In this document: positions 21,814 through 29,130 of the stretch, piece after piece
How the letters are laid out: the number at the start of each line of letters is the position of its first letter
Numbering within the stretch: position 1 is the stretch's first letter
Source: Alphaproteobacteria bacterium
Lineage (GTDB): Bacteria; Pseudomonadota; Alphaproteobacteria; Rhizobiales; OSC116
Length of the DNA stretch: 36,069 nt
Direction: 5' to 3'
NCBI GenBank assembly: GCA_002400495.2
Contig: NVQL02000064.1
Span: 1-36,069, forward strand
The notes under the pieces: model-generated
Told to the model about the DNA's origin: nothing
The model's database searches: none
Seen by the model: only the letters and a program-made list of their open reading frames with translations
Position numbers and translations under genes: made by a program

Positions 21814-23331
21814 TCATCCTTCTGGGTTGATAAGATCAGGAACAGTCCAACCGTTCAGATCATATTCACCCATGCAGGTATCAACCAAACCGAGCATTTG
21901 ATCCGCAGTTCCGTTTGAGAAACTTCGTGTATATTGATCGACGCGAACCTGTTCTTGGCTACCAGAATAGTTCATCTCATAAAGCTCATGCCGAGACCCA
22001 AATTCCGAGCCAATTGTGTCCCACAACAATTTAAGAATTTTACTACGTTCAACAGAGTCGATCCCATTTGATCCACGTGCGTATTGGTCTAAGAATGGTT
22101 TGATTTCAGGATTCAGATGGTCTTTCGCAGAAGATGGCAAATAAATAAGCCCAGATGCGATATGCTTCAAAATATTCGTACGCACCTTTGAATATTGTTC
22201 ACCTGCCAGCACTCGGTAGGCATGACCATGCGTGGCGTTTGGTTGTAAATATCCGCCCTGCCATGGCTGCAAATCACGGGTCATTGCTTGCATCAAAGCC
22301 CACATCATGTGGCGAAAACCAATCGCTTCACCAATACCAGCTTGAACACCACGAAAATCTTTGGTGCCTCCGACTTCGGCAGCCTTCATAAACAGGCCAC
22401 AGATAAAATCTAACTTAGTTGCAAGACGCACACCCGCTTGCAGCAAACCACGCGCTGCTTGGCCTGGAACGGCCATAAAGGTGTTCGCGGCAGCTGAATC
22501 ATACATAAATACGCGTTCCCAAGGCACGAATGCATTGTCGAGGACAAGAATCGAATCGTTTTCGTCCATCCGCGATGAAATAGGAGAATCAAATGGGGTC
22601 GATGTTTTTGCTGCATCCTGCTCATAAGATCGACGACAAATCATTTTCACACCTGGTGTATTTATATCAATTGCAAAAACCGGTGCGTATTTTTTATCGG
22701 GAACGGCAATAAAATGATGAGCGATCAACACTTCTTGTGCAACCACCATTCCTGTCGCTACAACCTTCGCGCCTGACACGTATATACCTGCATCGGTTTC
22801 TTTTACTACTCGAATCAAAATGTCCTTGGCTGTTTCAGGAGTCGAACGGTCAATAGGTGGGTTTACAATAGCATGCCCAATATAAGGGACATTCTTTTGA
22901 AGATGCCGGGCATAGTTTTTAGCGTTACTTGCATATTCCCCAAAATATTCGGACTCGATATCAAAGCTTGGACAGAATGCAGCGCCAATAAAGTCAGGCG
23001 AACGCCCAAGCCAACCATACCCGATCTTTGCCCATGCTGCATAAGCATCGGTTTGCTGAATGCTTTCTTCTAGAGTACGAGGAGCTAAAAAACCTGGATG
23101 TGTCCAACCAGAACCATCATGCAGTGGCGCACGCAATATTTTGGAATTTGCTTCATCATGCATCGCATCATAAAGACGGCATATCATACGTGTAGAGTTA
23201 CGAAACGCTGGATGAGTGGTCACATCTTTAACACGCTCCCCATCAATCCAAACCTCACGACCGTCATTAGCAATAGATTCAAGATATTCGGCACCTGTTT
23301 GGGGGCGCGATTGTTCTGAAGTTTTAGTCAT
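21814..23331 (-). CDS. 4-hydroxyphenylacetate 3-monooxygenase (HpaB)-family flavin-dependent oxygenase
   Basis: A 505-residue member of the HpaB/PvcC family, two-component FADH2-utilising monooxygenases that hydroxylate phenols. Family blocks seen include the N-terminal GAEYLESIANDGREVWIDGE, HPGFLAPRTLEESIQQTDAY, SPDFIGAAFCPSF, the VVKETDAGIYVSGAKVVATG strand region, LVLDNAFVPWERVFMY and the C-terminal GSEFGSRHELYEMNYSGSQE. The ATG at 23331 has AAAGGAC seven bases upstream; the open frame continues to 23472 but would run across the divergent promoter. It is the first gene of a five-gene operon. A minus-strand copy of the shared motif lies 63 bp upstream. The only reductase candidate is at 4574-5074. 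The substrate is a phenolic compound but not identifiable more closely. Confidence 0.92.
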   Translation of the reverse strand: MTKTSEQSRPQTGAEYLESIANDGREVWIDGERVKDVTTHPAFRNSTRMICRLYDAMHDEANSKILRAPLHDGSGWTHPGFLAPRTLEESIQQTDAYAAWAKIGYGWLGRSPDFIGAAFCPSFDIESEYFGEYASNAKNYARHLQKNVPYIGHAIVNPPIDRSTPETAKDILIRVVKETDAGIYVSGAKVVATGMVVAQEVLIAHHFIAVPDKKYAPVFAIDINTPGVKMICRRSYEQDAAKTSTPFDSPISSRMDENDSILVLDNAFVPWERVFMYDSAAANTFMAVPGQAARGLLQAGVRLATKLDFICGLFMKAAEVGGTKDFRGVQAGIGEAIGFRHMMWALMQAMTRDLQPWQGGYLQPNATHGHAYRVLAGEQYSKVRTNILKHIASGLIYLPSSAKDHLNPEIKPFLDQYARGSNGIDSVERSKILKLLWDTIGSEFGSRHELYEMNYSGSQEQVRVDQYTRSFSNGTADQMLGLVDTCMGEYDLNGWTVPDLINPEG

Positions 23332-23393
23332 CTCATATGTCCTTTCGATGTGATGTTTAAGATTAGCCCCATTGTGTCTGATGTAAGGAGCTA

Positions 23394-23411
23394 GGTCTTG
23401 ACCAAGAGTCG
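23394..23411 (-). promoter_or_regulatory. Shared operator-like motif, site C (HpaB operon)
   Basis: The minus-strand reading is CGACTCTTGGTCAAGACC, 63 bp upstream of the monooxygenase start. It matches the dctP-3 site CGACTCTCGGTCAAG with one mismatch and TRAP site A at 14 of 18 positions. It forms one arm of an inverted pair with site D, and the arms extend as CTGGCGACTC on each strand. Confidence 0.55.
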
Positions 23412-23450
23412 CCAGATTTTGGTCTGTTATCTTACAAAGGCAAAAACTGG

Positions 23451-23468
23451 CGACTCTCAGGCAATCAC
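23451..23468 (+). promoter_or_regulatory. Shared operator-like motif, site D (ThDP-enzyme operon)
   Basis: Reads CGACTCTCAGGCAATCAC, 55 bp upstream of the ThDP-enzyme start codon. With site C it makes the inverted repeat 23406-23421 and 23441-23456 (15 of 16 matching). The arrangement gives each divergent promoter its own correctly oriented copy. Confidence 0.55.
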
Positions 23469-23523
23469 TCAAATCTCAATTGTGGCATTTATAGTTAAAG
23501 TCATTACAACTGGAGTAAAAATT

Positions 23524-25230
23524 ATGTCTACACCTGCCGAAACTGTATCGGATCGTATTGTTACCGCGTTGAAGCGTCATCAAATTGACTGCTTTTTCGG
23601 GCAAAGTCTGCCTTCTAGTCTGGTGTTGGCTTGTGAAGCGGCGGGCATTAAACAAATTTCATATCGCCAAGAAAATTCCGGCGGAGCAGCGGCAGATGCT
23701 TATGCTCGAATTTCAGGAAGAATTGGCATGGTAGTGGCACAGAATGGGCCAGCTGCCACGCTTCTTGTGGCACCAATGGCTGAAGCGAAACAAGCTGGCA
23801 CCCCTTTGATTGCGTTTGTACAAGAAGTCGAAACTCCGACAGTCGACCGTAATGCTTTTCAAGAACTTGATCATTTTGCACTCTTCACTGGCGTTACCAA
23901 ATTCTGTCGTCGGATTGATGACCCAGCTCGTGTAGACGATTATATCGACATGGCAATAACCGCGGCAACTACTGGTAAGCCTGGACCTGTTGTTCTATTG
24001 CTACCAGCCGATATATTACGCGGACCAGCGGCAAAAGCGCCTTTCGCGCGAACAGCTAAACTTGGCCATTGGCCACTTGATCGCCCTTGTGCCACACGCT
24101 CTGAGTTAAAAATAGCAGCCGATCTACTGGCAAAAGCTAAAGCACCCATCGTCATCGCTGGTGGCGGTGTTCATAATTCAAATGCATCAAGCACTTTAAT
24201 GAAGCTAATCGATACAGTTCACCTACCAGTATTTACCACCAATATGGGTAAGGGTAGTGTTGACGAAACCCACCCACTATCGGGTGGAGTTCAAGGTGCA
24301 TTGAACGGACCTGCGTCGCTAGCGCGCGAAACGCAGCCAATGCTTGATGCAGCAGATGTAGTGTTACTGATCGGTACGCGCACAAACCAAAACGGTACAG
24401 ATAACTGGAAAATTTACCCACAAAACGCACGTTTTATTCATATCGATATAGATCCAATGGAAATTGGTCGTACCTACGAGGCTCTTCGCCTGCAAGGTGA
24501 TGCTCGCGAAACGCTTGAAGTTCTGATAGAGATGATGGCACAACAAGATTTAACAATACGCAAAGCCGCGCGCCCTGCCATTGAAGCACAAATTTCTAAC
24601 GCTTGGGCTGCATTTGAAGTGTCTCGCTCTAAATATTACGGCTCAGATGAAAGCCCTATTCGCCCAGAACGCGTCATGGCCGAACTCCAGCCTTTGTTAA
24701 CACAAAAAACAATCGTTGTTGCCGATGCATCATATTCTTCAATGTGGACTGTTGGCCAGCTAAGAATACAAGCAGCAGGCCAACGGATCCTAACACCTCG
24801 CGGTCTTGCTGGACTTGGTTGGGGTATGCCATTTGGTATTGGAGCGGCAACCGCTCGCCCAGGTGCATCTGTTGTTGCGCTTGTTGGTGATGGCGGCTTT
24901 GCCCATAACTGGGCTGAATTAGAAACCGCTGTGCGACACAATATTGCGCTTGTCACGATCGTGCTTAATAACGGTATACTCGGGTTTCAAAAAGATGCCG
25001 AGACAGTTAAATTTGGTAAATACACCACTTCATGTCACTTCAAGGATGTTGATCATGCTGCTGTTGCACGCGCTGTGGGTATGAAAGCTATACGAATAAA
25101 CAATGTCAACGACATTGCTCCAGCACTCAAAGAGGCGTTAGCCGCCAAAGCGCCTCGCTTGATTGAAATTATGACCTCGCCTAAGGCGCATCCAGCGTTG
25201 TCTCTTTTTGCTGGAACATTGGACAAATAA
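23524..25230 (+). CDS. Thiamine diphosphate (ThDP)-dependent decarboxylase/carboligase
   Basis: A 568-residue enzyme of the acetolactate synthase/benzoylformate decarboxylase/oxalyl-CoA decarboxylase group. The N-terminal pyrimidine-binding domain has the catalytic Glu50 in SYRQENSGGAAADAYAR. The middle Rossmann-type domain has PIVIAGGGVHNSNASS and FIHIDIDPMEIG. The C-terminal domain holds the ThDP signature from G455-D-G onward (GDGGFAHNWAELETA, ending LNNG). GGAG eight bases before 23524 defines the start; the frame's earlier start at 23398 lies in the divergent promoter. It leads an operon with an amidohydrolase and an NAD-dependent epimerase. It probably decarboxylates a 2-oxo acid or cleaves a C-C bond in a late intermediate; the exact activity cannot be assigned. 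Confidence 0.9.
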   Translation: MSTPAETVSDRIVTALKRHQIDCFFGQSLPSSLVLACEAAGIKQISYRQENSGGAAADAYARISGRIGMVVAQNGPAATLLVAPMAEAKQAGTPLIAFVQEVETPTVDRNAFQELDHFALFTGVTKFCRRIDDPARVDDYIDMAITAATTGKPGPVVLLLPADILRGPAAKAPFARTAKLGHWPLDRPCATRSELKIAADLLAKAKAPIVIAGGGVHNSNASSTLMKLIDTVHLPVFTTNMGKGSVDETHPLSGGVQGALNGPASLARETQPMLDAADVVLLIGTRTNQNGTDNWKIYPQNARFIHIDIDPMEIGRTYEALRLQGDARETLEVLIEMMAQQDLTIRKAARPAIEAQISNAWAAFEVSRSKYYGSDESPIRPERVMAELQPLLTQKTIVVADASYSSMWTVGQLRIQAAGQRILTPRGLAGLGWGMPFGIGAATARPGASVVALVGDGGFAHNWAELETAVRHNIALVTIVLNNGILGFQKDAETVKFGKYTTSCHFKDVDHAAVARAVGMKAIRINNVNDIAPALKEALAAKAPRLIEIMTSPKAHPALSLFAGTLDK

Positions 25231-25260
25231 GGCCCTCTAATTTGAAAAGAGATAAATAAT

Positions 25261-26073
25261 ATGAATAGCCTCCCCACATTCAACCCACCTCGATGGGCCT
25301 GCAACAGCCATTGTCATGTTGTTGGCCCACGCGCACGCTATCGAGTGGATGAAAATCATCCAGCTATTCCTCCAGATTCACCTGCTGAGGCACTCTTTGC
25401 TTTGCAAAAGCAACTTGGATTTGATCGTGTGGTAATCGTACAATCTCTTGCACATGGGCTTGATCACAGCGCTGCCGCAGATGCCATCGCCGCTTATGGC
25501 AGCATGGCACGTGGAATTGCACTGCTTTCATCCCAAGCTAATGCCAACGAGATTGCCGATCGTTCTATTGAGGGCTTTGTAGGGATGCGTGCCCATGTCC
25601 CCAAAATGATACCCAACGCCGTTGGGCCTGAACGTCTGGCTGAGCTTGGCTCATTATGTGCCGATGCAGGATGGCATATCGAACTACATCTGCACGGGCC
25701 AGAGCTTGCCGAAATGTTACCAGTGATGGCACGCCTCCCCTGCAACGTTGTAATTGATCATATGGCTTATCCTAACCCCTTGATGCACGATGACCTATTT
25801 CATGCATTTGATTTGGCCAATGTCTTTTGCAAAATTTCCTGCATCGAACGTGTTTGCGAAACTGATCTCACCATCGGTACTGCACACGCTAAAAATTTGA
25901 TCGCTCGCGCTGCTGAAAAAATCATCTGGGGCAATGATTGGCCTCATATCAATGTGACACAAGTGGATGACGTCGCACTTGTAAATATTCTTGCAACCAT
26001 CCCATCTGCGGCACGCGAACTAATCCTAGTTGACACGCCAGACAGACTTTATTTTCATGGAAAAACAAAATGA
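25261..26073 (+). CDS. Amidohydrolase-superfamily hydrolase, LigI (2-pyrone-4,6-dicarboxylate lactonase)-like
   Basis: A 270-residue TIM-barrel amidohydrolase of COG3618. Metal-free LigI-type features are CNSHCHVVGP (His17, His19), the LFALQKQLGFDRVVIVQ strand, AHGLDHS, GMRAHVP, VVIDHMAYP (His167) and WGNDWPH (Asp226, the usual general base). This closely follows LigI, which opens the 2-pyrone-4,6-dicarboxylate lactone in protocatechuate 4,5-cleavage and gallate routes. Proteins of this group act on lactones, often without metal. It starts 30 bp after the ThDP gene, and its stop overlaps the next start by ATGA. Lactone hydrolysis in this pathway is likely; identity with LigI itself is not claimed. 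Confidence 0.87.
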   Translation: MNSLPTFNPPRWACNSHCHVVGPRARYRVDENHPAIPPDSPAEALFALQKQLGFDRVVIVQSLAHGLDHSAAADAIAAYGSMARGIALLSSQANANEIADRSIEGFVGMRAHVPKMIPNAVGPERLAELGSLCADAGWHIELHLHGPELAEMLPVMARLPCNVVIDHMAYPNPLMHDDLFHAFDLANVFCKISCIERVCETDLTIGTAHAKNLIARAAEKIIWGNDWPHINVTQVDDVALVNILATIPSAARELILVDTPDRLYFHGKTK

Positions 26074-26990
26074 CTAATTTAATAACCGGCGGCTGCGGCC
26101 ACATAGGACGCGCTGTTGCTGAATATCTTCTTGAAACAGGGCAACAGGTGGTGATTGTAGATTTGCCTGGATCACATTTGGGGTCTCTTGATGGACGTGT
26201 TACATTTATGCCCTGCGATGTAAGCCAGATGCCTGAGGTTTTAGATGTGGTAAAAGCCACACGCCCAGAAGTAATTTACCACATGGGCGGTCTTCTCAAT
26301 CGGGTATCAGAAGAAAATCCATCACGCAGCTTTGAGGTGAATGTAAAAGGCAGTTTGAATGTGTTCGAGGCTGCCCGAACTCATGATGTTTCGCGCGTAT
26401 TCTTCGCATCATCTCGCGGCGTCTACGGACTTGGAATTGGAGATGAGGTAGATGACCGTACCCTACAACGGCCTGAGACCTTCTACGGGTGCGGTAAACT
26501 TTATATCGAAAATATCGGGCGCTGGTATCGCGAGAACCGCGGCGTCGATGTGCGTTCGCTCCGCTATCCAACGATCCTTGCACCTGGCGTACGCACCAAG
26601 GGGCATTGGGCACCGTCGATGTTAGACGACGCTATTAAAGGGCGACCTCACCACGCCGAGTTTGCCGCACCAGAAGACAATGGCGTGTTTCTAGAAATTT
26701 CAGATGCTGGACGCGCAGCAGTCGAACTTATGTCTGCACCAGCGGTATGCGTAAAAGAAGTGAATTATAACATTGCTGGGATGAATGAGATGACCCGTGC
26801 TGATGTTCTTGCCGCATTCCTTAAAGAGCATTTTCCTGGCTTCTCAGTCACATGGCGTGCTGAGACGGAACCACGTGTAACAACGCGCCGAATAGATGAT
26901 AGCAAGGCGCGCGAAGAATGGAACTGGCAACCAAAATACCACTCCTTATCCACGATTCTTGAACGTTTTCAGATTGTAGCAGGTAGTTAA
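26070..26990 (+). CDS. NAD-dependent epimerase/dehydratase (extended SDR)
   Basis: A 306-residue extended SDR. The cofactor motif GGCGHIG (7-13) is followed by Asp31 (VIVDLPG), which favours NAD. Catalytic Ser in FASSRGVYG, Tyr139 and Lys143 (YGCGK) are present. The C-terminal substrate domain (SLRYPTILAPG, NYNIAGMNEMTRADVL) resembles the UDP-sugar epimerase-like group, which also contains L-threonine dehydrogenases acting on small molecules. It overlaps the amidohydrolase stop by ATGA and ends 6 bp before the stop codon of the convergent SDR gene. Given no sugar-related neighbours, oxidation or dehydration of a small hydroxylated intermediate is more likely than nucleotide-sugar work. Confidence 0.88.
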   Translation: MTNLITGGCGHIGRAVAEYLLETGQQVVIVDLPGSHLGSLDGRVTFMPCDVSQMPEVLDVVKATRPEVIYHMGGLLNRVSEENPSRSFEVNVKGSLNVFEAARTHDVSRVFFASSRGVYGLGIGDEVDDRTLQRPETFYGCGKLYIENIGRWYRENRGVDVRSLRYPTILAPGVRTKGHWAPSMLDDAIKGRPHHAEFAAPEDNGVFLEISDAGRAAVELMSAPAVCVKEVNYNIAGMNEMTRADVLAAFLKEHFPGFSVTWRAETEPRVTTRRIDDSKAREEWNWQPKYHSLSTILERFQIVAGS

Positions 26991-26996
26991 ATCACT

Positions 26997-27743
26997 TCAC
27001 TGCATGTAGTATCCGCCATTTGCATCAATTGTGATTCCAGTAAGAAAACTGGCCTCCTCAGACGCCAAGAATGCCGTGATCGAGGCTATGTCGTCTGGGG
27101 TCCCTAGCCGCCCGACTGGAATTGCAGCCGCATACTTGCGGTTAAGAGCGCTACCAGCAACTGCTGCTAAGGGTGTGTCGATGCGGCCTGGCGCTATACA
27201 ATTAACCGTAATTCCGTGTTGCGCGATCTCAGCAGCAAACGTACGCGAAAAACCGATTAATGCCGCTTTTGAAGCCGAATAACATGCTGAAGCCACATCG
27301 GATTTCGTTCGACCAGCTTGACTTGACATATTGACGATTCGCCCCCATCTTTTCTCTTTCATCGCAGCTATTAATCCCTTAGCGAACAAAAAACCAGCTG
27401 TCAGATTAACGCGCAATACTTCGTCCCATAATTCTACTGTCCATTCTTCAACTAACGCTTTTTTTCCGTTTGGTTTGCGAGGTGTAATACCTGCGTTGTT
27501 GATCAAGATGTCGACAGCTCCATGTTTAGTTATTAATTCGTCGCAATAACTTGCAACAAAATTTGGGTCAGAAACATCACCGAGTCGCCTGATTATTGTT
27601 CCAGATATAGTTGAGGTTTTGTTGGGTTCAGACAAATCGAGCGAATGAACGATGCAGCCATGTTCGGCAAATCGCTTCACAATTGCTGCACCGATACCTC
27701 TCGAACCGCCTGTGACCAAAACAACCTTTGGTTTTTGTTTCAT
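26997..27743 (-). CDS. Short-chain dehydrogenase/reductase (FabG-like)
   Basis: A 248-residue classical SDR with all standard motifs: TGGSRGIG (11-18), Asp36 (HSLDLSE, suggesting NAD preference), NNAG (82-85), Ser141, Tyr155 and Lys159 (YSASK), IAPGRIDTP and the C-terminal EEASFLTGITIDANGGYYMQ. It reduces or oxidises a keto/hydroxy group. AGGT is the only ribosome-site candidate. It follows the DctP-2 gene on the same strand after 133 bp containing a hairpin, so it may be cotranscribed at a lower level. It is not a close relative of the SDR at 7753-8505, whose cofactor motif is altered. Confidence 0.9.
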   Translation of the reverse strand: MKQKPKVVLVTGGSRGIGAAIVKRFAEHGCIVHSLDLSEPNKTSTISGTIIRRLGDVSDPNFVASYCDELITKHGAVDILINNAGITPRKPNGKKALVEEWTVELWDEVLRVNLTAGFLFAKGLIAAMKEKRWGRIVNMSSQAGRTKSDVASACYSASKAALIGFSRTFAAEIAQHGITVNCIAPGRIDTPLAAVAGSALNRKYAAAIPVGRLGTPDDIASITAFLASEEASFLTGITIDANGGYYMQ

Positions 27744-27821
27744 AAAATTTACCTATTCCGTTCAAAGGCTAATACCATTCATGCAGAAATTACCTACTAT
27801 TTTTCTAAGAGTTCATAGCAT

Positions 27822-27857
27822 GCGACCCAACCATTTTTAGCTGGGTCACATTTGTTT
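27822..27857. terminator. Weak hairpin between DctP-2 and SDR genes
   Basis: GACCCA (27824-27829) pairs with TGGGTC (27842-27847). On the plus strand it is followed by ACATTTGTTTTTA. On the minus strand, the direction of the flanking genes, there is no T-run. It may protect the DctP-2 mRNA end and lower downstream expression, as often seen after binding-protein genes. Low certainty. Confidence 0.3.
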
Positions 27858-27876
27858 TTAGTCTAAAACATCAATA

Positions 27877-28878
27877 TCATTTAGCCAATTCAACGGCCAA
27901 TGCGGTGCTAAGTGCGTCTAAATATGCAACACGTTCTGGTGATCCATTGAGATAAAGCGCTTTACCAGCATCGATACCAGCTTGCAAGGACATTAAATCC
28001 TTAGAGTTGGCCTGAATGACAGTAACCCCCTCAAGTGCTGCAAGGTTAGCGTTGTCGTCATCACGCAGATAGGCTGACGCCCACTTTGAACGTTCATAAC
28101 CAGTCGTTTCATCAATGATTGCCTTCAGATCATCGGGCAACCCATTATAGAAATCATTATTCATAACAACAAATGACATTCCGCCACCAAAGGGAGCGCT
28201 GAAAATTTCAGTGACATGCTCGTCAATTCCAAAATCAAACATAGCTGCCGGAGTTGTCATCATGCCATCAACTGTACCTTTAGCCATTGCCTGATAATAT
28301 TCAGTAACTTTCAGTGCAACAGGAATACCCCCAAGCTCTTCAATAACCGCAGCCCGAATTTGACTGCCCAAAGCAAGTTTAGCATTATCAAGCTCAGTGT
28401 AGCTTTTTAAACCCTTTCGCATAAAGAGGCTTTGGTTTACAACAGCTTGCACCCAGAGAAGCTTTACATCAGAAATTTCTCCCAGAGCACCACTCTCATA
28501 TGTCTTCCAAAGCGCACCAGAAGCTGGTTCTGGATCTCCATACAAGCCGGGCACACCGATAACATTGAGCGCTTCAAAGCGTGCGCCATATGCAGCTGGT
28601 AAATCCCAGGCAACATCGGCGACACCTTGCTGTACTCGATTAACTGCATCACCCATTTTTGCAAGTGTTCCGTCGCAATGCAATTCCCAGTCAATGCGAC
28701 CACCTGATTTTTCTTTGACTTCGTCTGCCCATACATCAAGATAATTATTGCAAACATTACCTGCTGATGGTGTGCCGCTGGCTATTTGCATTGTAAATTC
28801 CGCTTCACCAAATGCTGGCGTTGCAACGACAACGGTTGCTAGAATTACTGCCGCGCAGACATTATTAAATTTATTCAT
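27877..28878 (-). CDS. TRAP transporter periplasmic solute-binding protein (DctP family), copy 2
   Basis: A 333-residue secreted protein. Residues 1-24 are a signal peptide (ATVVVATPAFG-E). Family landmarks: GGRIDWELHCDGTLAKMGDA, VQQGVADVAWDLP, GVPGLYGDP, LALGSQIRAAVIEELGGIPV, a VTEYYQAMAKGTVDG helix and APFGGGMSFVVMNNDFYNGL. It has Cys43 and Cys68, matching a pair in copy 3 and absent from copy 1, so a disulfide in the N-terminal lobe is likely. The ATG at 28878 has GGGAGGA upstream; an ATG at 28911 is also in frame but has no site. No permease is adjacent. It is divergent from copy 3, 252 bp away. Confidence 0.92.
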   Translation of the reverse strand: MNKFNNVCAAVILATVVVATPAFGEAEFTMQIASGTPSAGNVCNNYLDVWADEVKEKSGGRIDWELHCDGTLAKMGDAVNRVQQGVADVAWDLPAAYGARFEALNVIGVPGLYGDPEPASGALWKTYESGALGEISDVKLLWVQAVVNQSLFMRKGLKSYTELDNAKLALGSQIRAAVIEELGGIPVALKVTEYYQAMAKGTVDGMMTTPAAMFDFGIDEHVTEIFSAPFGGGMSFVVMNNDFYNGLPDDLKAIIDETTGYERSKWASAYLRDDDNANLAALEGVTVIQANSKDLMSLQAGIDAGKALYLNGSPERVAYLDALSTALAVELAK

Positions 28879-29031
28879 ATAGTCCTCCCAAACATTATTC
28901 CGGTTCAGCAAGTCACTGACCGATGCTTAAGAGCATGCCGTACTAGTTCTGCCGCGTCTTGACGCATACTCAACTCAAAATGGACTGGAAGAGACATTTT
29001 AACGAAAAATATTAAATACTCAATTCTGGGT

Positions 29032-29049
29032 CGACTCTCGGTCAAGCTA
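29032..29049 (+). promoter_or_regulatory. Shared operator-like motif, site E (DctP copy 3)
   Basis: Reads CGACTCTCGGTCAAGCTA, 82 bp upstream of the DctP-3 start. The first 15 bases differ from HpaB site C at only one position. Preceding bases (CTGGGT) also resemble the CTGG before sites C and D. Confidence 0.5.
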
Positions 29050-29130
29050 CAAGCATAGAAAACGAGGACGATCTGTTAAGAGATGATGGAAAGGTAAAAT
29101 ACCTGTTAGCCGTCACTACTGGAGGGAAAT

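Noticed and set aside
21814-23472. Longer HpaB-family protein starting at 23472, and longer ThDP enzyme starting at 23398
   Set aside because: These would overlap each other across the divergent promoter and its inverted repeat; both have better internal starts with ribosome sites.
28908-28925. TCGGTCA core upstream of the DctP-2 gene as another motif copy
   Set aside because: About eight matching positions in 18, expected to occur by chance in this amount of sequence.
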